Source of the DNA: Muricea muricata
Lineage: Eukaryota; Cnidaria; Anthozoa; Malacalcyonacea; Plexauridae
NCBI GenBank assembly: GCA_963855995.1
Contig: OY979716.1
Coordinates: 55,767,907-55,831,906, forward strand
Direction: 5' to 3'
Length of the DNA stretch: 64,000 nucleotides
In this document: piece after piece, positions 34,098-45,170 of the stretch
Numbering within the stretch: position 1 is the first letter of the stretch
Layout: each line of letters begins with the position of its first letter
The notes under the pieces: generated by a model
What the model saw: only the letters and a program-made list of their open reading frames with translations
What the model was told of the DNA's origin: nothing
The model's database searches: none
Made by a program: the position numbers and the translations under genes

Positions 34098-34629
34098 GCT
34101 ATTATTTTGTACTTTTTGCCGCTCTATTCCGTAAAAATACTTTAAACTCGTGCCCGGCTTACTTCTCAAGTGCTATTATTCTCGCCTAGTTTGGGAGAAG
34201 TCACGCTTCGGTTCCCGTACAATCCCATGATTTAGCCTATTCAAAAAGTTTGAAAACGAAGCACGATTAAACTATTTTGTTTCTGGCAAACAAATGTCCA
34301 CAAACGTGCTATTTTCTTCCGTCATACATAAAAATTTCATCACGGTTCCATTCGCGGAAATCAGATAACTGGATGTTGATATAGAAGTGTTATACCATAT
34401 GATTCCTGCATTGTTGCAAATGTTCTGGTTGTTCGAAGCGCATTATTGGAAAACATACAAAAGAGAAAATACAGTATGGAACAGGCCTGTAATAAAAAGC
34501 AAGACCGATAAAAGGAAATATACTTGAAACAAAGCATGAAAAAGTTTGACTTTCACATTTGAAACAGCGAAAACTTAATGCTTTTTACTCATCCACACGA
34601 AACTACTACTCAATTCAAAATTACTTCCT

Positions 34630-34702
34630 TGGTCTGTGTGAGGATCGAACTCACGACATTGGCGTTATTAGCACCACGCTCTACCTACTGAGCTAACAGA
34701 CC
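34630..34702 (-). tRNA. tRNA-Ile-AAT: tRNA-Ile (AAT), unit 22
   Basis: Same as unit 1. Confidence 0.97.
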
Positions 34703-35133
34703 AACCATTTCAAATGTGTAGATAAAACGTTATTGTTGTAATCCAAGCACTGAAAATTTTCTCTTGTTTCGTATCAATTTCACTCAGTCACAAATTCAAA
34801 ACGAATTTAAATTAGTATCAATCAATTTATGTGTAGACTTCTCGTTTTTGCAGGAGAGCCACTGCATTTGTAATAGTATTAACAGCATGTTTGCCATTTG
34901 GTATAATTCAAACTATGGTTCCAGTACGATTACCTAATTCTAGAAAAAGTTAAAATTGGCTGGGGAAATCTGTAATGAATTTGTAGACAACCCTTCATCG
35001 AAGGTACGACAATTACATCATCTTCTAGAACGAATTCTTCTAGAAAAAATTGATTTCTCCAGCACTGGTGAGCAATGTAGTCAATATAAACATTCTCAAT
35101 AGCAATTTTTAAAAAAGAACAAGAGGAAGAAAA

Positions 35134-35157
35134 CGTCCCTGGATGGATTTGAACCAT

Positions 35158-35190
<33 letters not shown>

Positions 35191-35207
35191 CATTGCGCCA
35201 CAGAGAC
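35134..35207 (-). tRNA. tRNA-Asn-GTT: tRNA-Asn (GTT), unit 23
   Basis: Same as unit 1. Confidence 0.97.
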
Positions 35208-35336
35208 TTTCGCAAGATGCGAAAGTGCAGGTCACGTGCAAGATTAATCAAATGCCTTGCAAGATATGGACATATAGTTTAGACCTCAATGAACTGAAAT
35301 GCTGGTGTAACTAAGCACGTGGTAAAAAAATTTAAG

Positions 35337-35408
35337 TAGCAGAGAGTGGTTTCAATCCACCGACCTCTGGGTTATGGGCCCAGCACGCTTCCACTGCGCC
35401 ACTCTGCT
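35337..35408 (-). tRNA. tRNA-iMet-CAT: Initiator tRNA-Met (CAT) with C56T, unit 23
   Basis: C56T copy with the 4-bp flank deletion seen in unit 20. Confidence 0.85.
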
Positions 35409-35603
35409 TAATTTGCTAAATTGCATGCGTGGTTATGCATAATCTAACTCAAATTAATTAACAAAATAATACGATATTATATTTTCCTTTTATCTAAGAA
35501 AATCCTATCTCTAAAGTTTCTCGTCTTCTAATTAAGCTTCACCTACCATTTTTTATTCCAAAACACCTGCATTCTTGAGATGAATAGATGTGTGCAGCTT
35601 GCT

Positions 35604-35675
35604 GGTTTCCTGGTGTCATGGTTAGCACTTTTGACTTTTAATCCAAGAATCCAAATTGAAATCTTGGCAGTAAAT
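35604..35675 (+). pseudogene. tRNA-Gln-like relic, unit 23
   Basis: CATGG form. Confidence 0.55.
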
Positions 35676-36207
35676 GCTATTATTTTGTACTTTTTGCCGC
35701 TCTATTCCGTAAAAATACTTTAAACTCGTGCCCGGCTTACTTCTCAAGCGCTATTATTCTCGCCTAGTTTGGGAGAAGTCACGCTTCGGTTCCCGTACAA
35801 TCCCATGATTTAGCCTATTCAAAAAGTTTGAAAACGAAGCACGATTAAACTATTTTGTTTCTGGCAAACAAATGTCCACAAACGTGCTATTTTCTTCCGT
35901 CATACATAAAAATTTCATCACGGTTCCATTCGCGGAAATCAGATAACTGGATGTTGATATAGAAGTGTTATACCATATGATTCCTGCATTGTTGCAAATG
36001 TTCTGGTTGTTCGAAGCGCATTATTGGAAAACATACAAAAGAGAAAATACAGTATGGAACAGGCCTGTAATAAAAAGCAAGACCGATAAAAGGAAATATA
36101 CTTGAAACAAAGCATGAAAAAGTTTGACTTTCACATTTGAAACAGCGAAAACTTAATTCTTTTTATTCATCCACACGAAACTACTACTCAATTCAAAATT
36201 ACTTCCT

Positions 36208-36280
36208 TGGTCTGTGTGAGGATCGAACTCACGACATTGGCGTTATTAGCACCACGCTCTACCTACTGAGCTAACAGACC
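36208..36280 (-). tRNA. tRNA-Ile-AAT: tRNA-Ile (AAT), unit 23
   Basis: Same as unit 1. Confidence 0.97.
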
Positions 36281-36711
36281 AACCATTTCAAATGTGTAGA
36301 TAAAACGTTATTGTTGTAATCCAAGCACTGAAAATTTTCTCTTGTTTCGTATCAATTTCACTCAGTCACAAATTCAAAACGAATTTAAATTAGTATCAAT
36401 CAATTTATGTGTAGACTTCTCGTTTTTGCAGGAGAGCCACTGCATGTGTAATAATATTAACAGCATGTTTGCCATTTGGTATAATTCAAACTATGGTTCT
36501 AGTACGAGTACCTAATTCTAGAAAAAGTTAAAATTAGCTGGGGAAATCTGTAATGAATTTGTAGACAACCCTTCATCGAAGGTACGACAATTACATCATC
36601 TTCTAGAACGAATTCTTCTAGAAAAAATTAATTTCTCCAGCACTGGTGAGCAATGTAGTCAATATAAACATTCTCAATAGCAATTTTTAAAAAAGAACAA
36701 GAGGAAGAAAA

Positions 36712-36735
36712 CGTCCCTGGATGGATTTGAACCAT

Positions 36736-36768
<33 letters not shown>

Positions 36769-36785
36769 CATTGCGCCACAGAGAC
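36712..36785 (-). tRNA. tRNA-Asn-GTT: tRNA-Asn (GTT), unit 24
   Basis: Same as unit 1. Confidence 0.97.
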
Positions 36786-36914
36786 TTTCGCAAGATGTGA
36801 AAGTGCAGGTCACGTGCAAGATTAATCAAATGCCTTGCAAGATATGGACATATAGTTTAGACCTCAATGAATTGAAATGCTGGTGTAACTAAGCACGTGG
36901 TAAAAAAATTTAAG

Positions 36915-36986
36915 TAGCAGAGAGTGGTTTCGATCCACCGACCTCTGGGTTATGGGCCCAGCACGCTTCCAGTGCGCCACTCTGCT
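36915..36986 (-). tRNA. tRNA-iMet-CAT: Initiator tRNA-Met (CAT) with G15C, unit 24
   Basis: Same A-box change as unit 10. Confidence 0.9.
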
Positions 36987-37185
36987 TAATTTGCTAAATT
37001 GCATGCGTGGTTATGCATAAGCTAACTCAAATTAATTAATTAACAAAATAATACGATATTATATTTTCCTTTTATCTAAGAAAATCCTATCTCTAAAGTT
37101 TCTCGTCTTCTAACTAAGCTTCACCTACCATTTTTTATTCCAAAACACCTGCATTCTTGAGATGAATAGATGTGTGCAGCTTGCT

Positions 37186-37257
37186 GGTTTCCTGGTGTCA
37201 TGCTTAGCACTTTTGACTTTTAATCCAAGAATCCAAATTGAAATCTTGGCAGTAAAT
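37186..37257 (+). pseudogene. tRNA-Gln-like relic, unit 24
   Basis: CATGC form. Confidence 0.55.
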
Positions 37258-37789
37258 GCTATTATTTTGTACTTTTTGCCGCTCTATTCCGTAAAAATAC
37301 TTTAAACTCGTGCCCGGCTTACTTCTCAAGCGCTATTATTCTCGCCTAATTTGGGAGAAGTCACGCTTCGGTTCCCGTACAATCCCATGATTTAGCCTAT
37401 TCAAAAAGTTTGAAAACGAAGCACGATTAAACTATTTTGTTTCTGGCAAACAAATGTCCACAAACGTGCTATTTTCTTCCGTCATACATAAAAATTTCAT
37501 CACGGTTCCATTCGCGGAAATCAGATAACTGGATGTTGATATAGAAGTGTTATACCATATGATTCCTGCATTGTTGCAAATGTTCTGGTTGTACGAAGCG
37601 CATTATTGGAAAACATACAAAAGAGAAAATACAGTATGGAACAGGCCTGTAATAAAAAGGAAGACCGATAAAAGGAAATATACTTGAAACAAAGCATGAA
37701 AAAGTTTGACTTTCACATTTGAAACAGCGAAAACTTGATGCTTTTTACTCATCCACACGAAACTACTACTCAATTCAAAATTACTTCCT

Positions 37790-37862
37790 TGGTCTGTGTG
37801 AGGATCGAACTCACGACATTGGCGTTATTAGCACCACGCTCTACCTACTGAGCTAACAGACC
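37790..37862 (-). tRNA. tRNA-Ile-AAT: tRNA-Ile (AAT), unit 24
   Basis: Same as unit 1. Confidence 0.97.
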
Positions 37863-38293
37863 AACCATTTCAAATGTGTAGATAAAACGTTATTGTTGTA
37901 ATCCAAGCACTGAAAATTTTCTCTTGTTTCGTATCAATTTCACTCAGTCACAAATTCAAAACGAATTTAAATTAGTATCAATCAATTTATGTGTAGACTT
38001 CTCGTTTTTGCAGGAGAGCCACTGCATGTGTAATAGTATTAACAGCATGTTTGCCATTTGGTATAATTCAAACTATGGTTCCAGTACGATTACCTAATTC
38101 TAGAAAAAGTTAAAATTAGCTGGGGAAATCTGTAATGAATTTGTAGACAACCCTTCATCGAAGGTACGACAATTACATCATCTTCTAGAACGAATTCTTC
38201 TAGAAAAAATTGATTTCTCCAGCACTGGTGAGCAATGTAGTCGATATAAACATTCTCAATAGCAATTTTTAAAAAAGAACAAGAGGAAGAAAA

Positions 38294-38367
38294 CGTCCCT
38301 GGATGGATTTGAACCATCAACCTTTTGGTTAACAGCCGAACGCGCTAACCCATTGCGCCACAGAGAC
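38294..38367 (-). tRNA. tRNA-Asn-GTT: tRNA-Asn (GTT), unit 25, G41A
   Basis: Anticodon stem gains a C29-A41 mismatch. Confidence 0.92.
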
Positions 38368-38496
38368 TTTTGGAAGATGTGAAAGTGCAGGTCACGTGCA
38401 AGATTAATCAAATGCCTTGCAAGATATGGACATATAGTTTAGACCTCAATGAACTGAAATGCTGGTGTAACTAAGCACGTGGTAAAAAAATTTAAG

Positions 38497-38568
38497 TAGC
38501 AGAGAGTGGTTTCGATCCACCGACCTCTGGGTTACGGGCCCAGCACGCTTCCACTGCGCCACTCTGCT
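38497..38568 (-). tRNA. tRNA-iMet(CGT variant): Initiator body with CGT anticodon, unit 25
   Basis: CGT copy, otherwise unchanged. Confidence 0.93.
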
Positions 38569-38767
38569 TAATTTGCTAAATTGCATGCGTGGTTATGCAT
38601 AAGCTAACTCAAATTAATTAATTAACAAAATAATACGATATTATATTTTCCTTTTATCTAAGAAAATCCTATCTCTAAAGTTTCTCGTCTTCTAATTAAG
38701 CTTCACCTACCATTTTTTATTCCAAAACACCCGCATTCTTGAGATGAATAGATGTGTGCAGCTTGCT

Positions 38768-38839
38768 GGTTTCCTGGTGTCATGCTTAGCACTTTTGACT
38801 TTTAATCCAAGAATCCAAATTGAAATCTTGGCAGTAAAT
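38768..38839 (+). pseudogene. tRNA-Gln-like relic, unit 25
   Basis: CATGC form. Confidence 0.55.
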
Positions 38840-39371
38840 GCTATTATTTTGTACTTTTTGCCGCTTGATTCCGTAAAAATACTTTAAACTCGTGCCCGGC
38901 TTACTTCTCAAGCGCTATTATTCTCGCCTAGTTTGGGAGAAGTCACGCTTCGGTTCCCGTACAATCCCATGATTTAGCCTATTCAAAAAGTTTGAAAACG
39001 AAGCACGATTAAACTATTTTGTTTCTGGCAAACAAATGTCCACAAACGTGCTATTTTCTTCCGTCATACATAAAAATTTCATCACGGTTCCATTTGCGGA
39101 AATCAGACAACTTGATGTTGATATAGAAGTGTTATACGATATGATTCCTGCATTGTTGCAAATGTTCTGGTTGTTCGAAGCGCATTATTGGAAAACATAC
39201 AAAAGAGAAAATACAGTATGGAACAGGCCTGTAATAAAAAGCAAGACCGATAAAAGGAAATATACTTGAAAAAAACCCTTAAAAAGTTTGACTTTCACAT
39301 TTGAAACAGCGAAAACTTAATTCTTTTTATTCATCCACACGAAACTACTACTCAATTCAAAATTACTTCCT

Positions 39372-39444
39372 TGGTCTGTGTGAGGATCGAACTCACAACA
39401 TTGGCGTTATTAGCACCACGCTCTACCAACTGAGCTAACAGACC
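39372..39444 (-). tRNA. tRNA-Ile-AAT: tRNA-Ile (AAT), unit 25
   Basis: Carries the same A17T and C48T pair as unit 12, 13 units away. Confidence 0.96.
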
Positions 39445-39875
39445 AACCATTTCAAATGTGTAGATAAAACGTTATTGTTGTAATCCAAGCACTGAAAATT
39501 TTCTCTTGTTTCGTATCAATTTCACTCAGTCACAAATTCAAAACGAATTTAAATTAGTATCAATCAATTTATGTGTAGACTTCTCGTTTTTGCAGGAGAG
39601 CCACTGCATGTGTAATAGTATTAACAGCATGTTTGCCATTTGGTATAATTCAAACTATGGTTCCAGTACGATTACCTAATTCTAGAAAAAGTTAAAATTA
39701 GCTGGGGAAATCTGTAATGAATTTGTAGACAACCCTTCATCGAAGGTACAACAATTACATCATCTTCTAGAACGAATTCTTCTAGAAAAAATTGATTTCT
39801 CCAGCACTGGTGAGCAATGTAGTCAATATAAACATTCTCAATAGCAATTTTTAAAAAAGAAAAAGAGGAAGAAAA

Positions 39876-39949
39876 CGTCCCTGGATGGATTTGAACCATC
39901 AACCTTTCGGTTAACAGTTGAACGCGCTAACCCATTGCGCCACAGAGAC
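39876..39949 (-). tRNA. tRNA-Asn-GTT: tRNA-Asn (GTT), unit 26, damaged anticodon stem
   Basis: G30 and G31 are both A, leaving two adjacent A-C mismatches next to the anticodon loop. Probably a failing copy. Confidence 0.85.
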
Positions 39950-40078
39950 TTTCGCAAGATGTGAAAGTGCAGGTCACGTGCAAGATTAATCAAATGCCTT
40001 GCAAGATATGGACATATAGTTTAGACCTCAATGAACTGAAATGCTGGTGTAACTAAGCACGTGGTAAAAAAATTTAAG

Positions 40079-40150
40079 TAGCAGAGAGTGGTTTCAATCC
40101 ACCGACCTCTGGGTTATGGGCCCAGCACGCTTCCACTGCGCCACTCTGCT
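40079..40150 (-). tRNA. tRNA-iMet-CAT: Initiator tRNA-Met (CAT) with C56T, unit 26
   Basis: C56T copy. Confidence 0.85.
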
Positions 40151-40349
40151 TAATTTGCTAAATTGCATGCGTGGTTATGCATAAGCTAACTCAAATTAAT
40201 TAATTAACAAAATAATACGATATTATATTTTCCTTTTATCTAAGAAAATCCTATCTCTAAAGTTTCTCGTCTTCTAATTAAGCTTCACCTACCATTTTTT
40301 ATTCCAAAACACCTGCATTCTTGAGATGAATAGATGTGTGCAGCTTGCT

Positions 40350-40421
40350 GGTTTCCTGGTGTCATGGTTAGCACTTTTGACTTTTAATCCAAGAATCCAA
40401 ATTGAAATCTTGGCAGTAAAT
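40350..40421 (+). pseudogene. tRNA-Gln-like relic, unit 26
   Basis: CATGG form. Confidence 0.55.
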
Positions 40422-40953
40422 GCTATTATTTTGTACTTTTTGCCGCTCTATTCCGTAAAAATACTTTAAACTCGTGCCCGGCTTACTTCTCAAGCGCTAT
40501 TATTCTCGCCTAGTTTGGGAGAAGTCACGCTTCGGTTCCCGTACAATCCCATGATTTAGCCTATTCAAAAAGTTTGAAAACGAAGCACGATTAAACTATT
40601 TTGTTTCTGGCAAACAAATGTCCACAAACGTGCTATTTTCTTCCGTCATACATAAAAATTTCATCACGGTTCCATTCGCGGAAATCAGATAACTGGATGT
40701 TGATATAGAAGTGTTATACCATATGATTCCTGCATTGTTGCAAATGTTCTGGTTGTTCGAAGCGCATTATTGGAAAACATACAAAAGAGAAAATACAGTA
40801 TGGAACAGGCCTGTAATAAAAAGCAAGACCGATAAAAGGAAATATACTTGAAACAAAGCATGAAAAAGTTTGACTTTCACATTTGAAACAGCGAAAACTT
40901 AATTCTTTTTATTCATCCACACGAAATTACTACTCAATTCAAAATTACTTCCT

Positions 40954-41026
40954 TGGTCTGTGTGAGGATCGAACTCACGACATTGGCGTTATTAGCACCA
41001 CGCTCTACCTACTGAGCTAACAGACC
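40954..41026 (-). tRNA. tRNA-Ile-AAT: tRNA-Ile (AAT), unit 26
   Basis: Same as unit 1. Confidence 0.97.
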
Positions 41027-41457
41027 AACCATTTCAAATGTGTAGATAAAACGTTATTGTTGTAATCCAAGCACTGAAAATTTTCTCTTGTTTCGTATCA
41101 ATTTCACTCAGTCACAAATTCAAAACGAATTTAAATTAGTATCAATCAATTTATGTGTAGACTTCTCGTTTTTGCAGGAGAGCCACTGGATGTGTAATAA
41201 TATTAACAGCATGTTTGCCATTTGGTATAATTCAAACTATGGTTCTAGTACGAGTACCTAATTCTAGAAAAAGTTAAAATTAGCTGGGGAAATCTGTAAT
41301 GAATTTGTAGACAACCCTTCATCGAAGGTATGACAATTACATCATCTTCTAGAACGAATTCTTCTAGAAAAAATTAATTTCTCCAGCACTGGTGAGCAAT
41401 GTAGTCAATATAAACATTCTCAATAGCAATTTTTAAAAAAGAACAAGAGGAAGAAAA

Positions 41458-41481
41458 CGTCCCTGGATGGATTTGAACCAT

Positions 41482-41514
<33 letters not shown>

Positions 41515-41531
41515 CATTGCGCCACAGAGAC
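41458..41531 (-). tRNA. tRNA-Asn-GTT: tRNA-Asn (GTT), unit 27
   Basis: Same as unit 1. Confidence 0.97.
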
Positions 41532-41660
41532 TTTCGCAAGATGTGAAAGTGCAGGTCACGTGCAAGATTAATCAAATGCCTTGCAAGATATGGACATATA
41601 GTTTAGACCTCAATGAATTGAAATGCTGGTGTAACTAAGCACGTGGTAAAAAAATTTAAG

Positions 41661-41732
41661 TAGCAGAGAGTGGTTTCGATCCACCGACCTCTGGGTTATG
41701 GGCCCAGCACGCTTCCAGTGCGCCACTCTGCT
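41661..41732 (-). tRNA. tRNA-iMet-CAT: Initiator tRNA-Met (CAT) with G15C, unit 27
   Basis: Same A-box change as units 10 and 24. Confidence 0.9.
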
Positions 41733-41931
41733 TAATTTGCTAAATTGCATGCGTGGTTATGCATAAGCTAACTCAAATTAATTAATTAACAAAATAATAC
41801 GATATTATATTTTCCTTTTATCTAAGAAAATCCTATCTCTAAAGTTTCTCGTCTTCTAACTAAGCTTCACCTACCATTTTTTATTCCAAAACACCTGCAT
41901 TCTTGAGATGAATAGATGTGTGCAGCTTGCT

Positions 41932-42003
41932 GGTTTCCTGGTGTCATGCTTAGCACTTTTGACTTTTAATCCAAGAATCCAAATTGAAATCTTGGCAGTA
42001 AAT
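41932..42003 (+). pseudogene. tRNA-Gln-like relic, unit 27
   Basis: CATGC form. Confidence 0.55.
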
Positions 42004-42535
42004 GCTATTATTTTGTACTTTTTGCCGCTCTATTCCGTAAAAATACTTTAAACTCGTGCCCGGCTTACTTCTCAAGCGCTATTATTCTCGCCTAGTTTGG
42101 GAGAAGTCACGCTTCGGTTCCCGTACAATCCCATGATTTAGCCTATTCAAAAAGTTTGAAAACGAAGCACGATAAAACTATTTTGTTTCTGGCAAACAAA
42201 TGTCCACAAACGTGCTATTTTCTTCCATCATACATAAAAAGTTGATCACGGTTCCATTTGCGGAAATCAGACAACTTGATGTTGATATAGAAGTGTTATA
42301 CTATATGATTCCTGCATTGTTGCAAATGTTCTGGTTGTTCGAAGCGCATTATTGGAAAACATACAAAAGAGAAAATACAGTATGGAACAGGCCTGTAATA
42401 AAAAGCAAGACCGATAAAAGGAAATATACTTGAAACAAAGCATGAAAAAGTTTGACTTTCACATTTGAAACAGCGAAAACTTAATTCTTTTTATTCATCC
42501 ACACGAAACTACTACTCAATTCAAAATTACTTCCT

Positions 42536-42608
42536 TGGTCTGTGTGAGGATCGAACTCACGACATTGGCGTTATTAGCACCACGCTCTACCTACTGAGCT
42601 AACAGACC
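42536..42608 (-). tRNA. tRNA-Ile-AAT: tRNA-Ile (AAT), unit 27
   Basis: Same as unit 1. Confidence 0.97.
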
Positions 42609-43039
42609 AACCATTTCAAATGTGTAGATAAAACGTTATTGTTGTAATCCAAGCACTGAAAATTTTCTCTTGTTTCGTATCAATTTCACTCAGTCACAAA
42701 TTCAAAACGAATTTAAATTAGTATCAATCAATTTATGTGTAGACTTCTCGTTTTTGCAGGAGAGCCACTGCATGTGTAATAGTATTAACAGCATGTTTGC
42801 CATTTGGTATAATTCAAACTATGGTTCCAGTACGATTACCTAATTCTAGAAAAAGTTAAAATTAGCTGGGGAAATCTGTAATGAATTTGTAGACAACCCT
42901 TCATCGAAGGTACGACAATTACATCATGTTCTAGAACGAATTCTTCTAGAAAAAATTGATTTCTCCAGCACTGGTGAGCAATGTAGTCAATATAAACATT
43001 CTCAATAGCAATTTTTAAAAAAGAACAAGAGGAAGAAAA

Positions 43040-43063
43040 CGTCCCTGGATGGATTTGAACCAT

Positions 43064-43096
<33 letters not shown>

Positions 43097-43113
43097 CATT
43101 GCGCCACAGAGAC
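43040..43113 (-). tRNA. tRNA-Asn-GTT: tRNA-Asn (GTT), unit 28
   Basis: Same as unit 1; left-block flanks. Confidence 0.97.
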
Positions 43114-43242
43114 TTTTGCAAGATGTGAAAGTGCAGGTCACGTGCAAGATTAATCAAATGCCTTGCAAGATATGGACATATAGTTTAGACCTCAATGAAC
43201 TGAAATGCTGGTGTAACTAAGCACGTGGTAAAAAAATTTAAG

Positions 43243-43314
43243 TAGCAGAGAGTGGTTTCGATCCACCGACCTCTGGGTTACGGGCCCAGCACGCTTCCAC
43301 TGCGCCACTCTGCT
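43243..43314 (-). tRNA. tRNA-iMet(CGT variant): Initiator body with CGT anticodon, unit 28
   Basis: Last CGT copy before the block switch; body unchanged. Confidence 0.93.
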
Positions 43315-43513
43315 TAATTTGCTAAATTGCATGCGTGGTTATGCATAAGCTAACTCAAATTAATTAATTAACAAAATAATACGATATTATATTTTCCTTT
43401 TATCTAAGAAAATCCTATCTCTTAAGTTTCTCGTCTTCTAATTAAGCTTCACCTACCATTTTTTATTCCAAAACACCTGCATTCTTGAGATGAATAGATG
43501 TGTGCAGCTTGCT

Positions 43514-43585
43514 GGTTTCCTGGTGTCATGCTTAGCACTTTTGACTTTTAATCCAAGAATCCAAATTGAAATCCTTGCAGTAAAT
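43514..43585 (+). pseudogene. tRNA-Gln-like relic, unit 28 (at block switch)
   Basis: CATGC form, with CCTTGCAG at its 3' end, which is a right-block marker (also units 34, 37, 40). Sequence left of it is left-block type. Confidence 0.55.
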
Positions 43586-44117
43586 GCTATTATTTTGTAC
43601 TTTTTGCCGCTTGATTCTGTAAAAATACTTTAAACTCGTGCCCGGCTTACTTCTCAAGCGCTATTATTCTCGCCTAGTTTGGGAGAAGTCACGCTTCGGT
43701 TCCCGTACAATCCCATGATTTAGCCTATTCAAAAAGTTTGAAAACGAAGCACGATTAAACTATTTTGTTTCTGGCAAACAAATGTCCACAAACGTGCTAT
43801 TTTCTTCCGTCATACATAAAAATTTCATTACGGTTCCATTTGCGGAAATCAGATAACTTGATGTTGATATAGAAGTGTTATACCATATGATTCCTTCATT
43901 GTTGCAAATGTTCTGGTTGTTCGAAGCGCATTATTGGAAAACATACAAAAGAGAAAATACAGTTTGGAACAGGCCTGTAATAAAAAGCAAGACCGATAAA
44001 AGGAAATATACTTGAAACAAAGCATGAAAAAGTTTGACTTTCACATTTGAAACAGCGAAAACTTAATTCTTTTTATTCATCCACACGAAACTACTACTCA
44101 ATTCAAAATTACTTCCT

Positions 44118-44190
44118 TGGTCTGTGTGAGGATCGAACTCACGACATTGGTGTTATTAGCACCACGCTCTACCTACTGAGCTAACAGACC
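44118..44190 (-). tRNA. tRNA-Ile-AAT: tRNA-Ile (AAT), unit 28
   Basis: G40 is A, turning a T-G pair of the anticodon stem into T-A. Shared with units 32 and 36. Confidence 0.97.
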
Positions 44191-44621
44191 GACCATTTCA
44201 AATGTGTCGATAAAACGTTATTGTTGTAATCCAAGCACTGAAAATTTTCTCTTGTTTCGTATCAATTTCACTCAGTCACAAATTCAAAACGAATTTGAAT
44301 TAGTATCAATCAATTTATGTGTAGACTTCTCGTTTTTGCAGGAGAGCCACTGCATGTGTAATAGTATTAACAGCATGTTTGCCATTTGGTATAATTCAAA
44401 CTATGGTTCTAGTACGATTACCTAATTCTAGAAAAAGTTAAAATTAGCTGGGGAAATCTGTAATGAATTTGTAGACAACCCTTCATCGAAGGTACGACAA
44501 TTACATCATCTTCTAGAACGAATTCTTCTAGAAAAAATTAATTTCTCCAGCACTGGTGAGCAATGTAGTCAATATAACCATTCTCATTAGCAATTTTTAA
44601 AAAAGAACAAGAGGAAGAAAA

Positions 44622-44645
44622 CGTCCCTGGATGGATTTGAACCAT

Positions 44646-44678
<33 letters not shown>

Positions 44679-44695
44679 CATTGCGCCACAGAGAC
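44622..44695 (-). tRNA. tRNA-Asn-GTT: tRNA-Asn (GTT), unit 29
   Basis: Same as unit 1. Confidence 0.97.
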
Positions 44696-44824
44696 TTTCG
44701 CAAGATGTGAAAGTGCAGGTCACGTGCAAGATTAATCAAATGCCTTGCAAGATATGGACATATAGTTTAGACCTCAATGAACTGAAATGCTGGTGTAACT
44801 AAGCACGTGGTAAAAAAATTTAAG

Positions 44825-44894
44825 TAGCAGAGAGTGGTTTCGATCCACCGACCTCTGGGTTATGGGCCCAGCACGCTTCCACTGCGCCACTGCT
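44825..44894 (-). pseudogene. Initiator tRNA-Met with 2-bp acceptor deletion, unit 29 (reference)
   Basis: Two bases (GA) are missing from the 5' acceptor strand, which reads AGCAG before TGGCG, so the gene is 70 nt and the 7-bp acceptor stem cannot form. Anticodon CAT and the T-arm are normal. Found in units 29, 30, 33, 37 and 40. Confidence 0.88.
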
Positions 44895-45098
44895 TAATTT
44901 GCTAAATTGCATGCGTGGTTATGCATAAGCTAACTCAAATTAATTAATTAACAAAATAATACGATATTATATTTTCCTTATATCTAAGAAAATCCTGTCT
45001 CTAAAGTTTCTCGTCTTCTAATTAAGCTTCACCTACCATTTTTTATTCCGAAACACCTGCATTCTTGAGATGAATAGATGTGTGCAGCTTAGCTTGCT

Positions 45099-45170
45099 GG
45101 TTTCCTGGTGTCATGCTTAGCACTTTTGACTTTTAATCCAAGAATCCAAATTGAAATCTTGGCAGTAAAT
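45099..45170 (+). pseudogene. tRNA-Gln-like relic, unit 29
   Basis: CATGC form, preceded by the AGCTT duplication. Confidence 0.55.

Larger units (their letters stand above)
1..43520. repeat. Left block of the array (units 1-28)
   Basis: Units here share block markers such as CCTTTTATCTAAG in the spacer after the initiator gene, TTCCAAAACACC before the Gln-like relic, and CAGACCAACC just upstream of Ile. All twelve CGT-anticodon initiator genes and all nine C56T initiator genes lie in this block. Subtypes alternate along it rather than forming one uniform run. Confidence 0.8.

Noticed and set aside
44204..44425. 73-codon plus-strand frame seen in units 28, 32 and 36
   Set aside because: Opened only by a TAG-to-TCG change near 44208 in that subtype; no coding signal and absent from other units.
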